DNA of 64,000 bases from CAVXDY01 sp963760715. GTDB taxonomy: Bacteria > Actinomycetota > Thermoleophilia > Miltoncostaeales > Miltoncostaeaceae. The notes beneath the pieces are model-generated. The model had not been told where the DNA came from. It did no database searches and saw only the letters and a program-made list of their open reading frames with translations. The stretch covers positions 1 through 64,000 of the forward strand of contig CAVXDY010000006.1 of the NCBI GenBank assembly GCA_963760715.1. Direction: 5' to 3'. How positions within the stretch are numbered: the stretch's first letter is position 1; every line of letters starts with the position of its first letter. This document shows, in pieces, positions 40,837-50,157 of the stretch. A program made the position numbers and the translations under genes.

Positions 40837-43413
40837 TCACGACTTGGCGTCCAGCCAGGTCTCCCCCACGCCCGTGTCCACCGCCAGCGGCGGGTCGAGC
40901 GGGTAGGCCGACACCATCGCCCGGCGCACGAGCGCCGACGCGCGGGCGACCTCCTCCTCCGGCGCCTCGAGCAGCAGCTCGTCGTGGATCTGGAGGATGA
41001 TCCGCGTCCGCAGGCCCTGCTCCTCCAGCGCCGCGTGGGCCCGCACCATCGCCGCCTTGATGATGTCGGCCGCGCTCCCCTGGATGACCGTGTTCACGGC
41101 CAGGCGCTCGCCGAGCTGGCGCTGCTGCACCGTGCGGCCCCCCAGCTCGGGGATGGGCCGGCGCCGGCCGAGCAGCGTGGTGACGTAACCGTCCTGCGCC
41201 GCCGCCGCGATCGTGGTGTCGATGAAGTTGCGCACCCGCGGGTACCGGGCGAGGTAGGTGTCGATGTAGGCCCGCGCGTCGGCGCGCGGGATGTTCAGCT
41301 GCTCGGACAGTCCGAAGTCGCTGATGCCGTAGACGATCCCGAAGTTGACGGCCTTGGCGCGGTCGCGGGTGTCGCGGTCAACGTCGGCGGGCGCCATCCC
41401 GAAGACCTCGGCGGCGGTGGCGCGGTGCACGTCCTCGCCGCGCCGGAAGGCTTCGGCCAGCGCCGGCTCGCCCGAGCAGTGGGCCAGGATGCGCAGCTCC
41501 ACCTGGCTGTAGTCGCAGCTCACCAGCCGGTGGCCGTCCTCGGCCACGAACGCCCCGCGGATCTCCCGGCCCAGCGGCGTGCGCACCGGGATGTTCTGCA
41601 GGTTGGGGTTGGTGGACGACAGGCGCCCGGTCTCGGCGACCGTCTGGTTGAAGGTGGTGTGCAGGCGGCCGTCCTCGCCCAGCAGGTCGGGCAGCGCCGA
41701 CAGGTAGGTGTTGTCGAGCTTGGTCAGCTCGCGGTACTGCCCGATGAGGCGCACGATCGGGTGCTTGTCCTCCAGGAGCTGGAGCACCTTGCGGTCGGTG
41801 CTCCACCCGGTCTTGCCCTTGCGGAAGGTGGGCAGGCCGAGCCGCTCGAAGAGCACCTGGCCGAGCTGCTTGGGGGAGTCGATCACGAACTCGCCGCCGG
41901 CCAGGTCCCAGATCTGGTCGCGCAGCTCGTCGGCCCGGTCGCGCACCCGCGCCGCGATCTCGCCCAGGCGGTGGACGTCGAGGCGCACGCCGGCGGCCTC
42001 CATCGCCGCCAGCACCCGGGTCACCGGCAGCTCGATGTCGCGGTAGAGCGGCTCCAGCCCCTCGCGCCGCAGGGCCTCCTCCTGGCGCACGCTCAGCTCC
42101 CGCACCAGGGCGGCGGCGATGGCGGCGGGCTCCTCGGCGCCCTCCGCGCCGATGCCGGCGTCGGCCGCGAGCTCGTCGAGCGGGTAGCCGCGCCGGCGCG
42201 GCTCCAGGAGGTAGGCCGCGATCATCGTGTCGTGCACGGGGTGCAGCGCCTCACCGGTCGCGCGCACCACCGACTTCGCGTCGTGGCACACCACCTCGAA
42301 GCCGGAGAGGGCCTGGGCCAGGGCCGGGCCGGTCCGCTCGGTCCACGTGCCGACGGCCGCTTCGTCGCCGGTCGCGAGAGCCGCCCAGCCGTCCTCGGAG
42401 AGGGCGAGGGCCACGCGCTCGGCCCCCGCAAGCCGCATGGGCAGGTCCTCGGGCGCCGCGGGCGCCGAGCTGACCGCGATGGTGGTGGCCGCGGGCGGCG
42501 GCGCCGGGACCATGGTGCCGTCGTCGGAGAGCTCCTCGAGCCGGCGCAGCAGGCTCCCGAACTGGAACCGCTCGAACAGCTCGCGCAGCGCGTTCATCCG
42601 CTCGGGCCCGAAGTCGAGCGGGGGGACGTCGTCGAGGTCGAGGTCGACCGGCGCCTCGGTGTCGATGACGGCGAGCCGGCGGGTCCTGCGGGCCGCGTCG
42701 GCGTGGGCCGTCAGCGCCTCGCCGCGCTTGGGCGTCTGCTCGGACGCGTGGGCCAGGATCTCGTCGAGGCTCCCGTACTTCTGGAGGAGCTGCGAGGCCC
42801 CCTTCTCGCCGATGCCCGGGACCCCGGGCAGGTTGTCGCTGGGGTCGCCCACCATGCCGCGGAAGTCGGTCATCAGCTCGGGGCCGATGCCGTACCGCTC
42901 GCGCACCGCGTCGGGGGTGTACTGGGTGGTGTCGGTGACCCCGCGGCCCGTGGCCATGACGCTCACGCGGTCGCTCACGAGCTGGAAGGCGTCGCGATCG
43001 CCCGTCAGGATCACCACCGGCTCCCCCGCGCGCTCGGCCCGCCGGGCCAGGGTCCCGATGACGTCGTCGGCCTCGTACCCCGGCAGATCGATGTTGGTGA
43101 AGCCGAACGCGGACATCAGCGGCCGGAAGTGCGCCGACTGCTCGCGGAAGAGGTCGGGGGTGGTCTGGCGGTTCGCCTTGTAGGTGGGCTCCTCCTCGTG
43201 GCGGAAGGTCTTGCCCGGGGCATCCCAGGCCACCACGACGCGGCCCGGCCGCTCCTCGGCGAGCATCTTCATCATCATCGCGGCGAGGCCGTAGAGGGCG
43301 TTGGTGGGGAAGCCCTCGTCGGTGGCGATGGAGTCCGGGAGGGCGAAGAACGCCCGGTACGCGAGGCTGTGGCCGTCGATCAGGAGCAGCGGCGCCTCGA
43401 GGGTCTGCGACAC
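40837..43413 (-). CDS. polA: DNA polymerase I
   Basis: PolI fills repair gaps and matures Okazaki fragments. The 858-aa protein has the 5' nuclease domain (LLIDGHSLAYRAFFALPDSI, then GYEADDVIGTLARRAE, GDRDAFQLV, GMVGDPSDNLPGVPGIGEKG), a 3'-5' exonuclease-like domain without the D-x-E metal pair, and the polymerase domain with motif A CDYSQVELRILAHCS, motif B RDRAKAVNFGIVYGISDFGL and motif C LQIHDELLLEAPEEE. Proofreading is therefore predicted inactive, as in other actinobacterial PolI. GTG start at 43413 with TATCCT six bases upstream (43420-43425), fitting a leaderless transcript. Confidence 0.97.
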   Translation of the reverse strand: MSQTLEAPLLLIDGHSLAYRAFFALPDSIATDEGFPTNALYGLAAMMMKMLAEERPGRVVVAWDAPGKTFRHEEEPTYKANRQTTPDLFREQSAHFRPLMSAFGFTNIDLPGYEADDVIGTLARRAERAGEPVVILTGDRDAFQLVSDRVSVMATGRGVTDTTQYTPDAVRERYGIGPELMTDFRGMVGDPSDNLPGVPGIGEKGASQLLQKYGSLDEILAHASEQTPKRGEALTAHADAARRTRRLAVIDTEAPVDLDLDDVPPLDFGPERMNALRELFERFQFGSLLRRLEELSDDGTMVPAPPPAATTIAVSSAPAAPEDLPMRLAGAERVALALSEDGWAALATGDEAAVGTWTERTGPALAQALSGFEVVCHDAKSVVRATGEALHPVHDTMIAAYLLEPRRRGYPLDELAADAGIGAEGAEEPAAIAAALVRELSVRQEEALRREGLEPLYRDIELPVTRVLAAMEAAGVRLDVHRLGEIAARVRDRADELRDQIWDLAGGEFVIDSPKQLGQVLFERLGLPTFRKGKTGWSTDRKVLQLLEDKHPIVRLIGQYRELTKLDNTYLSALPDLLGEDGRLHTTFNQTVAETGRLSSTNPNLQNIPVRTPLGREIRGAFVAEDGHRLVSCDYSQVELRILAHCSGEPALAEAFRRGEDVHRATAAEVFGMAPADVDRDTRDRAKAVNFGIVYGISDFGLSEQLNIPRADARAYIDTYLARYPRVRNFIDTTIAAAAQDGYVTTLLGRRRPIPELGGRTVQQRQLGERLAVNTVIQGSAADIIKAAMVRAHAALEEQGLRTRIILQIHDELLLEAPEEEVARASALVRRAMVSAYPLDPPLAVDTGVGETWLDAKS

Positions 43414-43419
43414 GCCCTC

Positions 43420-43425
43420 AGGATA
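43420..43425 (-). promoter_or_regulatory. -10 box of polA, leaderless arrangement
   Basis: TATCCT on the minus strand followed by six bases (GAGGGC) and then the GTG start of polA. The start codon would be at or near the 5' end of the mRNA. The malic-enzyme gene diverges 72 bp away. Confidence 0.55.
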
Positions 43426-43485
43426 GCCCGGCACCCGGAGCGCTCGGTAAGCTGCGGACGTCCCCCGCCCCTCAAGGAGCCCACG

Positions 43486-44918
<1,433 letters not shown>

Positions 44919-44922
<4 letters not shown>

Positions 44923-45359
44923 GCCCCGCCGAGGAGCCCCTCCCCCCCACCACCGACTGGGTTGCCGAGCACACGGCGCGCTACCTGGCGAGCGACGGCG
45001 CCGACGGGCACCTGTGGAGGGGCGTCCCCACGCTCCTGCTCACCACCCGCGGACGCCAGAGCGGAAAGCTGCGCCGCACGGCGCTGATCTACGGCCGCGA
45101 CGGCGACTCCTACGTGGTCGTGGCCTCCAAGGGCGGCACCCCGAAGCACCCCGCCTGGTACCTCAACCTCTCCGATGACCCGGACGTGACGATCCAGGTC
45201 CTCGGCGACGAGATGCCGGCCCGGGCGAGCACCGTCGAGGGCGCCCGCCGCGAGGAGCTCTGGTCCCGCATGACCGGCATCTGGCCCGACTACGACAAGT
45301 ACCAGGCGAAGACCACGCGGCGGATCCCCATCGTCGTCTTGGAGCCCGCCGGCTCGTGA
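44919..45359 (+). CDS. deazaflavin (F420)-dependent nitroreductase-family protein, Ddn-like
   Basis: A 146-aa protein of the Ddn/DUF385 group: GVPTLLLTTRGRQSGKLRRT, ALIYGRDGDSYVVVASKGGT, PKHPAWYLNLSDDPDVTIQV. The T-T-x-G-R-x-S-G-x-x-R-x-x-x-L and K-H-P-x-W-Y-x-N-L motifs are diagnostic. These enzymes use F420H2 and imply that the organism makes F420. GTG start at 44919 overlaps the malic-enzyme stop (GTGA). Confidence 0.92.
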
Positions 45360-45380
45360 GGGGCCGGCGTCGGGCGGGGC

Positions 45381-45386
45381 TAGACT
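45381..45386 (+). promoter_or_regulatory. -10 box of the tRNA-Leu gene
   Basis: TAGACT lies 12 bases before the first base of the tRNA. No clear -35. It is the only TANNNT element in the 38-bp gap after the Ddn-like gene. Confidence 0.45.
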
Positions 45387-45397
45387 GGCCCACCCGA

Positions 45398-45482
45398 GGG
45401 GACGTGGCGGAACGGCAGACGCGGCGGTCTCAAACACCGCTCCGGGCTATCCCGGGTGTGGGTTCGACTCCCACCGTCCCCA
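45398..45482 (+). tRNA. tRNA-Leu (anticodon CAA)
   Basis: An 85-nt class II tRNA. Acceptor GGGGACG (45398-45404) pairs with CGTCCCC (45475-45481), discriminator A at 45482. Anticodon stem GCGGT/ACCGC (45424-45428 and 45436-45440) encloses loop CTCAAAC with anticodon CAA at 45431-45433. A long variable arm (CCGGG...CCCGG) and the T arm GTGGG-TTCGACT-CCCAC follow. CCA is not encoded. It reads the UUG codon, rare in such a genome. Confidence 0.96.
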
Positions 45483-45517
45483 TCGCGGGTCTTGGCGTAA
45501 TGGGCCTCGAGGTGGCT

Positions 45518-45554
45518 TGCGCCCACCGCTCAGGCAGTTCGAGCGGTGGGCGCA
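45518..45554. terminator. perfect 14-bp hairpin between tRNA-Leu and the convergent gene
   Basis: TGCGCCCACCGCTC (45518-45531) pairs perfectly with GAGCGGTGGGCGCA (45541-45554) around a 9-base loop. It lies between the tRNA and the end of the collagen-like gene (45582), so it can stop transcription from both sides. No T run follows. Confidence 0.7.
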
Positions 45555-45581
45555 TGACTCCCGGGTTCTGGTGATCGCTCT

Positions 45582-46214
45582 CTAGCCGGGGATTCCCCAG
45601 ACGACCATGTCGCCGGTGAATGTGCTGAGGGCGCCGGGACCGTTCAGCAGGCACTGAATGCTCACGTCATAGGTCCCCGCCGAAACCGCGACCGAGCCGA
45701 CGATCGGGACCGTGCCAACGGCGTTGGTGGTCCCCGGGACGTCCACGATGCCGTCCCCCCCGAAACCCGCTCCGCTGGGTCCGAGGACGAACCCGCAAAA
45801 GACGCGTCCGGCCCCGCCGTTCGTCGTGCCCGCAAGCACCCGTCCGGTCGCGAAGATCCGTCCGGCGAACGGCATCCGGACGGACCCGCCACCGTCGGCC
45901 GACAGCGACATGATGCGGACTTCACTGCCGGGCGGATTCAGGCTCACGCTGGTGGTCTTGGTGGCAAAGCCGGCGACCGTCGGACCGGGGGGGCCCTGAG
46001 CGCCCGCGGGGCCGCTGGGACCGGAAGGCCCGGCGCTCCCGCTCTTGATCCGCTTGCGCAGGCCCTTGGAGAGATCCTTCGCCTTGATCGTCCCGTCCTT
46101 GATCTGACCACCGGTGATGAGGCTCGACGCGCCGGCGGTCGCGGCGGTGGCGATGCCAAGCCCGAGCACGAACACCAGCACCATCCCGGCATGACCCCGA
46201 AACAGTCGTCGCAT
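45582..46214 (-). CDS. secreted protein with short collagen-like Gly-Pro-X stretch
   Basis: The 210-aa protein has a signal peptide/anchor (MVLVFVLGLGIATAATAGAS). ITGGQIKDGTIKAKDLSKGL follows, then SGSAGPSGPSGPAGAQGPPG, a short collagen-like run, and a C-terminal beta-rich domain (SVSLNPPGSEVRIMSLSADG, later GTYDVSIQCLLNGPGALSTF). This layout is common in secreted proteins of Thermoleophilia. ATG at 46214 with AGGGAGAG upstream. Likely a surface or structural protein; function unknown. Confidence 0.85.
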   Translation of the reverse strand: MRRLFRGHAGMVLVFVLGLGIATAATAGASSLITGGQIKDGTIKAKDLSKGLRKRIKSGSAGPSGPSGPAGAQGPPGPTVAGFATKTTSVSLNPPGSEVRIMSLSADGGGSVRMPFAGRIFATGRVLAGTTNGGAGRVFCGFVLGPSGAGFGGDGIVDVPGTTNAVGTVPIVGSVAVSAGTYDVSIQCLLNGPGALSTFTGDMVVWGIPG

Positions 46215-46593
46215 AAGCCTGCTCTCCCTCGGTTGGTTGGCGCCAACCTATGCCCGACGGGAGGGCCCTGGCCAGGTACACGATCGGGGCGCCGCTCTGG
46301 GGCGTTCCGTGTCTCGCAATGCGTCGGCGGCCCGACGGGCCGAGCGGTGGGGGGCGATCGTGCGACCCGATGGGAAGACGCGCGGCTGATCGTCGCCCGG
46401 GGAGTGCGCGAGCACAGGCGGGCGTCCTGGAGAGCCCGCGGCACGCCGCCGACCTCCATGTCCTGGTCGGGCGAGTTGCCCCAGGGGCAGGGTCATCCCG
46501 ATCGGACGATGCCGGCGCCGGCCCCGCGGGTGGATCATGGTCGTCGTCGCGATGCGCGACGACCCGGCGAGGCGGCACGGCCCAAGGAGACCC
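46215..46593. promoter_or_regulatory. divergent promoter region with a perfect 14-bp palindrome
   Basis: This 379-bp gap separates the divergent collagen-like and DUF2252 genes. GGTTGGCGCCAACC (46235-46248) is a perfect palindrome 21 bp upstream of the collagen-like start, next to its ribosome site, and could be an operator or 5' UTR hairpin. The remainder (46249-46583) shows no recognisable feature until AAGGAGA at 46584-46590, the ribosome site of the next gene. Confidence 0.5.
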
Positions 46594-48027
46594 ATGACTA
46601 CCAAGGCAGCGACGGCGAGCCCGCCCGACCGGCAGGTCGCGCATTTCTCAGTGGCGGAGCGCGCGGCGCGGGGCAAGGCGGCGCGCGCGGAGATCCCGCG
46701 CCGGGTGCACGGAGAATGGGCGCCCCCGCCCGGGCGACGCGATCCGGTCAACCTCCTGGAGGAGCAGGCGGCCACCCGGGTGCCCGAGCTCGTGCCGATC
46801 CGCTACGGGCGGATGCTGGTCTCGCCGTTCACGTTCTATCGCGGCGCGGCGTATCTGATGGCGTCGGACCTCGCCGGAGCACCGCGAACGGGGCTGCACA
46901 CGCAGCTGTGCGGGGACGCCCACCTGTCGAACTTCGGGGCCTTCGCCGCGCCCGACCGGCGGCTGGCGTTCGACGTCAACGACTTCGACGAGACGCTGCC
47001 GGGGCCGTTCGAATGGGACCTCAAGCGCCTGGTCGCGAGCTTCGCGGTCGCCGGGCGTGATCTGGGCTTCGACGGCAAGACCCGCCGCGGCGTCAACATC
47101 GCCGTGACGCGGTCCTATCGCGAGTCGATGCACCGGCTCGCGGAGCTGAGGACCCTCGATCTGTGGTACTCGCGCATCGACGTGGACGAGATCGTCGAGC
47201 AGTTCGAGAGCAGGGCGAGCGCGAAGCGCCGCAAGCTGATGGACAAGAACCTCGCCAAGACGCGCGCGAAGGACAGCATGCGCGCCTTCGACAAGCTGAC
47301 GACGATGGTCGACGGGCAGCCGCGCATCATCAGCGACCCGCCGCTCGTGGTGCCGATCGAGGAGCTCGCCGGCGGGGCGCAGCAGAAGGAGATCGAGGCG
47401 TTCGCACGCGGCGTGCTGCGCTCCTACCGGCGCACCCTGACGGGCGACCGGCGGCACCTGCTGGAGCGCTTCCACTACGCGCACGCCGCCCGCAAGGTGG
47501 TCGGCGTCGGCAGCGTCGGCACCCGCGCCTGGATCGTGCTCATGATCGGCCACGACAACGGCGATCCCCTGTTCCTCCAGCTCAAGGAGGCGCAGGCCTC
47601 GGTGCTCGAGCCGTTCCTCGGCAGGAGCAGGTACGCGAACCACGGCCAGCGTGTCGTGGAGGGCCAGCGCCTGATGCAGGCGGCCAGCGACGTCATGCTC
47701 GGCTGGCAGGGCGTGGAGGGTCTCGACGGCGTCACGCGGGACTTCTACGTCCGTCAGCTCTGGGACCAGAAGGGCTCGGTCATCATCGAGGGCATGCTGC
47801 CGTCCGAGCTCACGGCGTACGCCGAGATCTGCGGACAGGTGCTGGCGCGCGGGCACGCGCGATCGGGCGACGCGGTGGCGATCGGCAGCTATCTCGGCTC
47901 CAGCGACGTCTTCGACCGGGCGATGGCCGACTTCGCCGAGCTCTACGCGGAGCAGAACGAGCTCGACTACGCGGCCATCGCCGCCGCCGTCAGCAGCGGC
48001 CGCCTCAAAGCGCAAACCGGCCTGTAG
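46594..48027 (+). CDS. DUF2252 family protein
   Basis: A 477-aa cytosolic protein. DUF2252 proteins resemble kinase-like phosphotransferases in part: LHTQLCGDAHLSNFGAFAAP holds the G-D-x-H-x-x-N motif of APH/choline kinase catalytic loops, and RLAFDVNDFDETLPGPFEWD has the D-x-N-D-F-D metal-binding motif. FYRGAAYLMASDLAG precedes them; LFLQLKEAQASVLEPFLGRS and VRQLWDQKGSV follow. Biological role unknown. ATG 46594 with AAGGAGA four bases before it. Stands alone. Confidence 0.9.
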   Translation: MTTKAATASPPDRQVAHFSVAERAARGKAARAEIPRRVHGEWAPPPGRRDPVNLLEEQAATRVPELVPIRYGRMLVSPFTFYRGAAYLMASDLAGAPRTGLHTQLCGDAHLSNFGAFAAPDRRLAFDVNDFDETLPGPFEWDLKRLVASFAVAGRDLGFDGKTRRGVNIAVTRSYRESMHRLAELRTLDLWYSRIDVDEIVEQFESRASAKRRKLMDKNLAKTRAKDSMRAFDKLTTMVDGQPRIISDPPLVVPIEELAGGAQQKEIEAFARGVLRSYRRTLTGDRRHLLERFHYAHAARKVVGVGSVGTRAWIVLMIGHDNGDPLFLQLKEAQASVLEPFLGRSRYANHGQRVVEGQRLMQAASDVMLGWQGVEGLDGVTRDFYVRQLWDQKGSVIIEGMLPSELTAYAEICGQVLARGHARSGDAVAIGSYLGSSDVFDRAMADFAELYAEQNELDYAAIAAAVSSGRLKAQTGL

Positions 48028-48058
48028 CGGCGCGCCGGGAACCCGGCCGGCCGAAGGG

Positions 48059-48310
48059 CTAGGGGGCGGGCGGGGGGCCGCAGTCGACCGGCGGCCGGGC
48101 CGCGCCGGCGTCGGCGGGGTCCTGCTGGAGCGCCGCGGCGTTCAGGGCCTCGCACTCCTGCCAGGAGGCGGCGGCCGCGGCCCGGGCCTTCTGGGTCGAC
48201 TGCTGCACCCGCTCGACCTGTCCCACCGGCGTGTCGGCGCCGCATCCGGCCAGGCCGAGGCCCGCGACCAGCGGCACCAGCGCGAGGGCGAGACGCTTCC
48301 TCATGGTCAT
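48059..48310 (-). CDS. small lipoprotein
   Basis: An 83-aa protein with signal and lipobox (MTMRKRLALALVPLVAGLGL, then A-G-C). The mature part (ADTPVGQVERVQQSTQKARA, then CEALNAAALQQDP) is a short helix with two further Cys, ending in a Pro tail. No family recognised. It diverges from the SDR gene, with the two starts 64 bp apart; ATG at 48310, or 48304. Confidence 0.75.
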   Translation of the reverse strand: MTMRKRLALALVPLVAGLGLAGCGADTPVGQVERVQQSTQKARAAAAASWQECEALNAAALQQDPADAGAARPPVDCGPPPAP

Positions 48311-48362
48311 CACATCGACACCTGGGCCCCGGGGATGAGCCCGCGGGCTCATCCGGCCGAGG

Positions 48363-48368
48363 TAGATT
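48363..48368 (+). promoter_or_regulatory. -10 box of the SDR gene, leaderless arrangement
   Basis: TAGATT is followed by six bases (GCCCCC) and then GTG 48375. Same spacing as polA. No ribosome-binding site is present, which supports a leaderless mRNA. Confidence 0.5.
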
Positions 48369-48374
48369 GCCCCC

Positions 48375-49127
48375 GTGGACCTCGGCCTGGAGGGACGGGT
48401 CGCCCTGGTGACCGGGGCGTCGGCGGGCATCGGGCGGGCCATCGCCGCCGCGCTCGTGGCGGAGGGCGCCCGCGTGGCGGCCACGTCCCGGTCTCAGGAC
48501 CGGATCGCCGCGGCGGCCGACGAGGTCGGCGCCGTCGGGCTCGTGTGGGACAGCGCGGACCTCGACGGCGCCCCGGCCCTGGTCGCGTCCGTGGAGGAGG
48601 CCCTGGGGGGACCGGTCGAGGTGCTCGTGTGCAATACGGGCGGGCCGCCGGCGGGACCGGACCCGCTGGCGTTCTCGCGGGACGACTGGGAGGCGGCCCA
48701 CCGCTCGCTCGTGCTCGCTCCGATGGCCCTGGTGCGCGCGGTGCTGCCCGGGATGCGCGAGCGCGGATGGGGGCGGATCCTGAACGTGGGCTCCACGACG
48801 GTCCGCGAGCCCCTCCCCTTCCTCGTCCTCTCGAACGCGGAGCGCTCCGCGGCCCTCGCGGCCTTCAAGACCCTCGCCCGCGATGTGGCCGGCGACGGCG
48901 TCACGCTGAACACGGTGCTGCCGGGCCGGATCCTGACCGAACGGCTGATCTCGCTCGCCGGCTCGGCGGAGGCGGCGGAGGCGTCCGCCCGGGGGGCGGT
49001 GCCCGCCGCGCGCGTCGGCAGACCCGAGGAGATCGCGGCGGTCGCCGCATTCCTGTGCAGCGACCGCGCGTCCTACGTCACGGGCGCCGCCCTGGCCGTG
49101 GACGGAGGCCTGCTCCGCGCGATCTGA
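48375..49127 (+). CDS. short-chain dehydrogenase/reductase lacking the catalytic Tyr and Lys
   Basis: A 250-aa Rossmann protein: VALVTGASAGIGRAIAAALV (T-G-x-x-x-G-I-G), CNTGGPP in place of the usual N-N-A-G, and Ser140 in NVGSTT. At the catalytic Tyr position (Ser + 13) is Ser153 and at the Lys position Arg157, within VLSNAERSAALAAFKTLARD. The L-S-N-A-x-R form recurs in a known subgroup of beta-ketoacyl-reductase-like SDRs with altered active sites. It ends TGAALAVDGGLLRAI as usual. The enzyme may use other residues or act non-catalytically. Confidence 0.85.
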   Translation: MDLGLEGRVALVTGASAGIGRAIAAALVAEGARVAATSRSQDRIAAAADEVGAVGLVWDSADLDGAPALVASVEEALGGPVEVLVCNTGGPPAGPDPLAFSRDDWEAAHRSLVLAPMALVRAVLPGMRERGWGRILNVGSTTVREPLPFLVLSNAERSAALAAFKTLARDVAGDGVTLNTVLPGRILTERLISLAGSAEAAEASARGAVPAARVGRPEEIAAVAAFLCSDRASYVTGAALAVDGGLLRAI

Positions 49128-49133
49128 GGGGCG

Positions 49134-50144
49134 TCACGGGAGGTTGCGCGCCCCGCCCTCCAGGACCGTGAACGTGCGGCCCGTCGTGTCGCCCTCCACC
49201 GACGCCGCGCTCGCCGACAGGGACCCACGGCCCTCCTCGTCGCCCTCCGCCAGGCGGAGGTGCGTGGGCGGGGCCGGCGCGGCCTCGCGGGGCGCGGCGG
49301 CCGGTGGGACGGCTCCCTCCTGCCAGGTGGGCGCGCCCGTGGAGCGCGATCCCGCCTCCAGGATGCGGCGGCCCTTCTCGGTGAGCGCCCCCCCGGGCCG
49401 TCCCCGGCCGGCGCCCGTGAGGATGCCGCGGGCGCGGGCGCGGCTCAGCATCTCCCGGGCCCGGCCGACCCGGAGGAAGCGCCGGGCGGCCAGGTTGACG
49501 ACCGGGCGGCGGCTTCCGGTGGCCACCGTCCACAGGTACTCGGCCGCCAACTCGGCGAGCTCGAGGTCGTCGGCCGTGACGACGTCGCCGGCCTCCGCCG
49601 TCGTGGCTCGGGTGGTCACGGGCGCCGCGGCCGCGACCGTGGGCGCGGGAGCGGCGGGCGCGGGCTCGGGGGGAGCCGGCCGCGCGACCGGCTCGGCGGC
49701 ACGGGTGGGCGCGGGCGCGGCGGCGACCGCGACGGGGGCCGCCACGGGCGCGGGATCGGGCTCGGGAGCCACCGGCGCGTCCGGCACCTGTGCCGTGTGG
49801 GCGGCGGCCGGCGGCCGTCGGCGCTCCCGCAGCCGGGCGAGGGTGAAGATGGCGACGCCGCCGCCCACGACGAGCACGGCGAACGCCCCGGCGATGACCG
49901 CCCACATCGGGATCCCGCCGCCGCCGGAGGGCTTCGGAGCCGCGGCCCGCGGCCTCGCGGGAGCCGGCGTCGCGACCGCGGGCGGCGTGCCCGTCGCGGG
50001 AGCGGGGGTGGTGGTCGCCTGATCGAGCGGGTACGCGTTCCAGAGGGCCTCGGGGCCCGTGGCCTGGCCCACGGCGGCCACGGGGGCCGCGAGAGCCGTC
50101 AGAAAGAGCAGGAGAAGCAGGATTCCGGGGGTGGTGGGTCTCAT
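49134..50144 (-). CDS. membrane-anchored protein with C-terminal winged-helix-like domain
   Basis: A 336-aa protein. Signal-like helix (MRPTTPGILLLLLFLTALAA), a short Pro/Thr/Ala-rich segment, one membrane helix (IPMWAVIAGAFAVLVVGGGV, about 78-100), a long Ala/Pro linker, and a compact domain at about 195-275: AAEYLWTVATGSRRPVVNLA, ARRFLRVGRAREMLSRARAR, GILTGAGRGRPGGALTEKGR. This has the helix-turn-helix-wing pattern of winged helices with a G-R-x-G wing. The N-terminus would be outside and the DNA-binding-like domain inside. It could be a membrane one-component regulator. Downstream of and close to the L,D-transpeptidase on the same strand. Confidence 0.65.
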   Translation of the reverse strand: MRPTTPGILLLLLFLTALAAPVAAVGQATGPEALWNAYPLDQATTTPAPATGTPPAVATPAPARPRAAAPKPSGGGGIPMWAVIAGAFAVLVVGGGVAIFTLARLRERRRPPAAAHTAQVPDAPVAPEPDPAPVAAPVAVAAAPAPTRAAEPVARPAPPEPAPAAPAPTVAAAAPVTTRATTAEAGDVVTADDLELAELAAEYLWTVATGSRRPVVNLAARRFLRVGRAREMLSRARARGILTGAGRGRPGGALTEKGRRILEAGSRSTGAPTWQEGAVPPAAAPREAAPAPPTHLRLAEGDEEGRGSLSASAASVEGDTTGRTFTVLEGGARNLP

Positions 50145-50157
50145 CGAAGAAGCGCTC

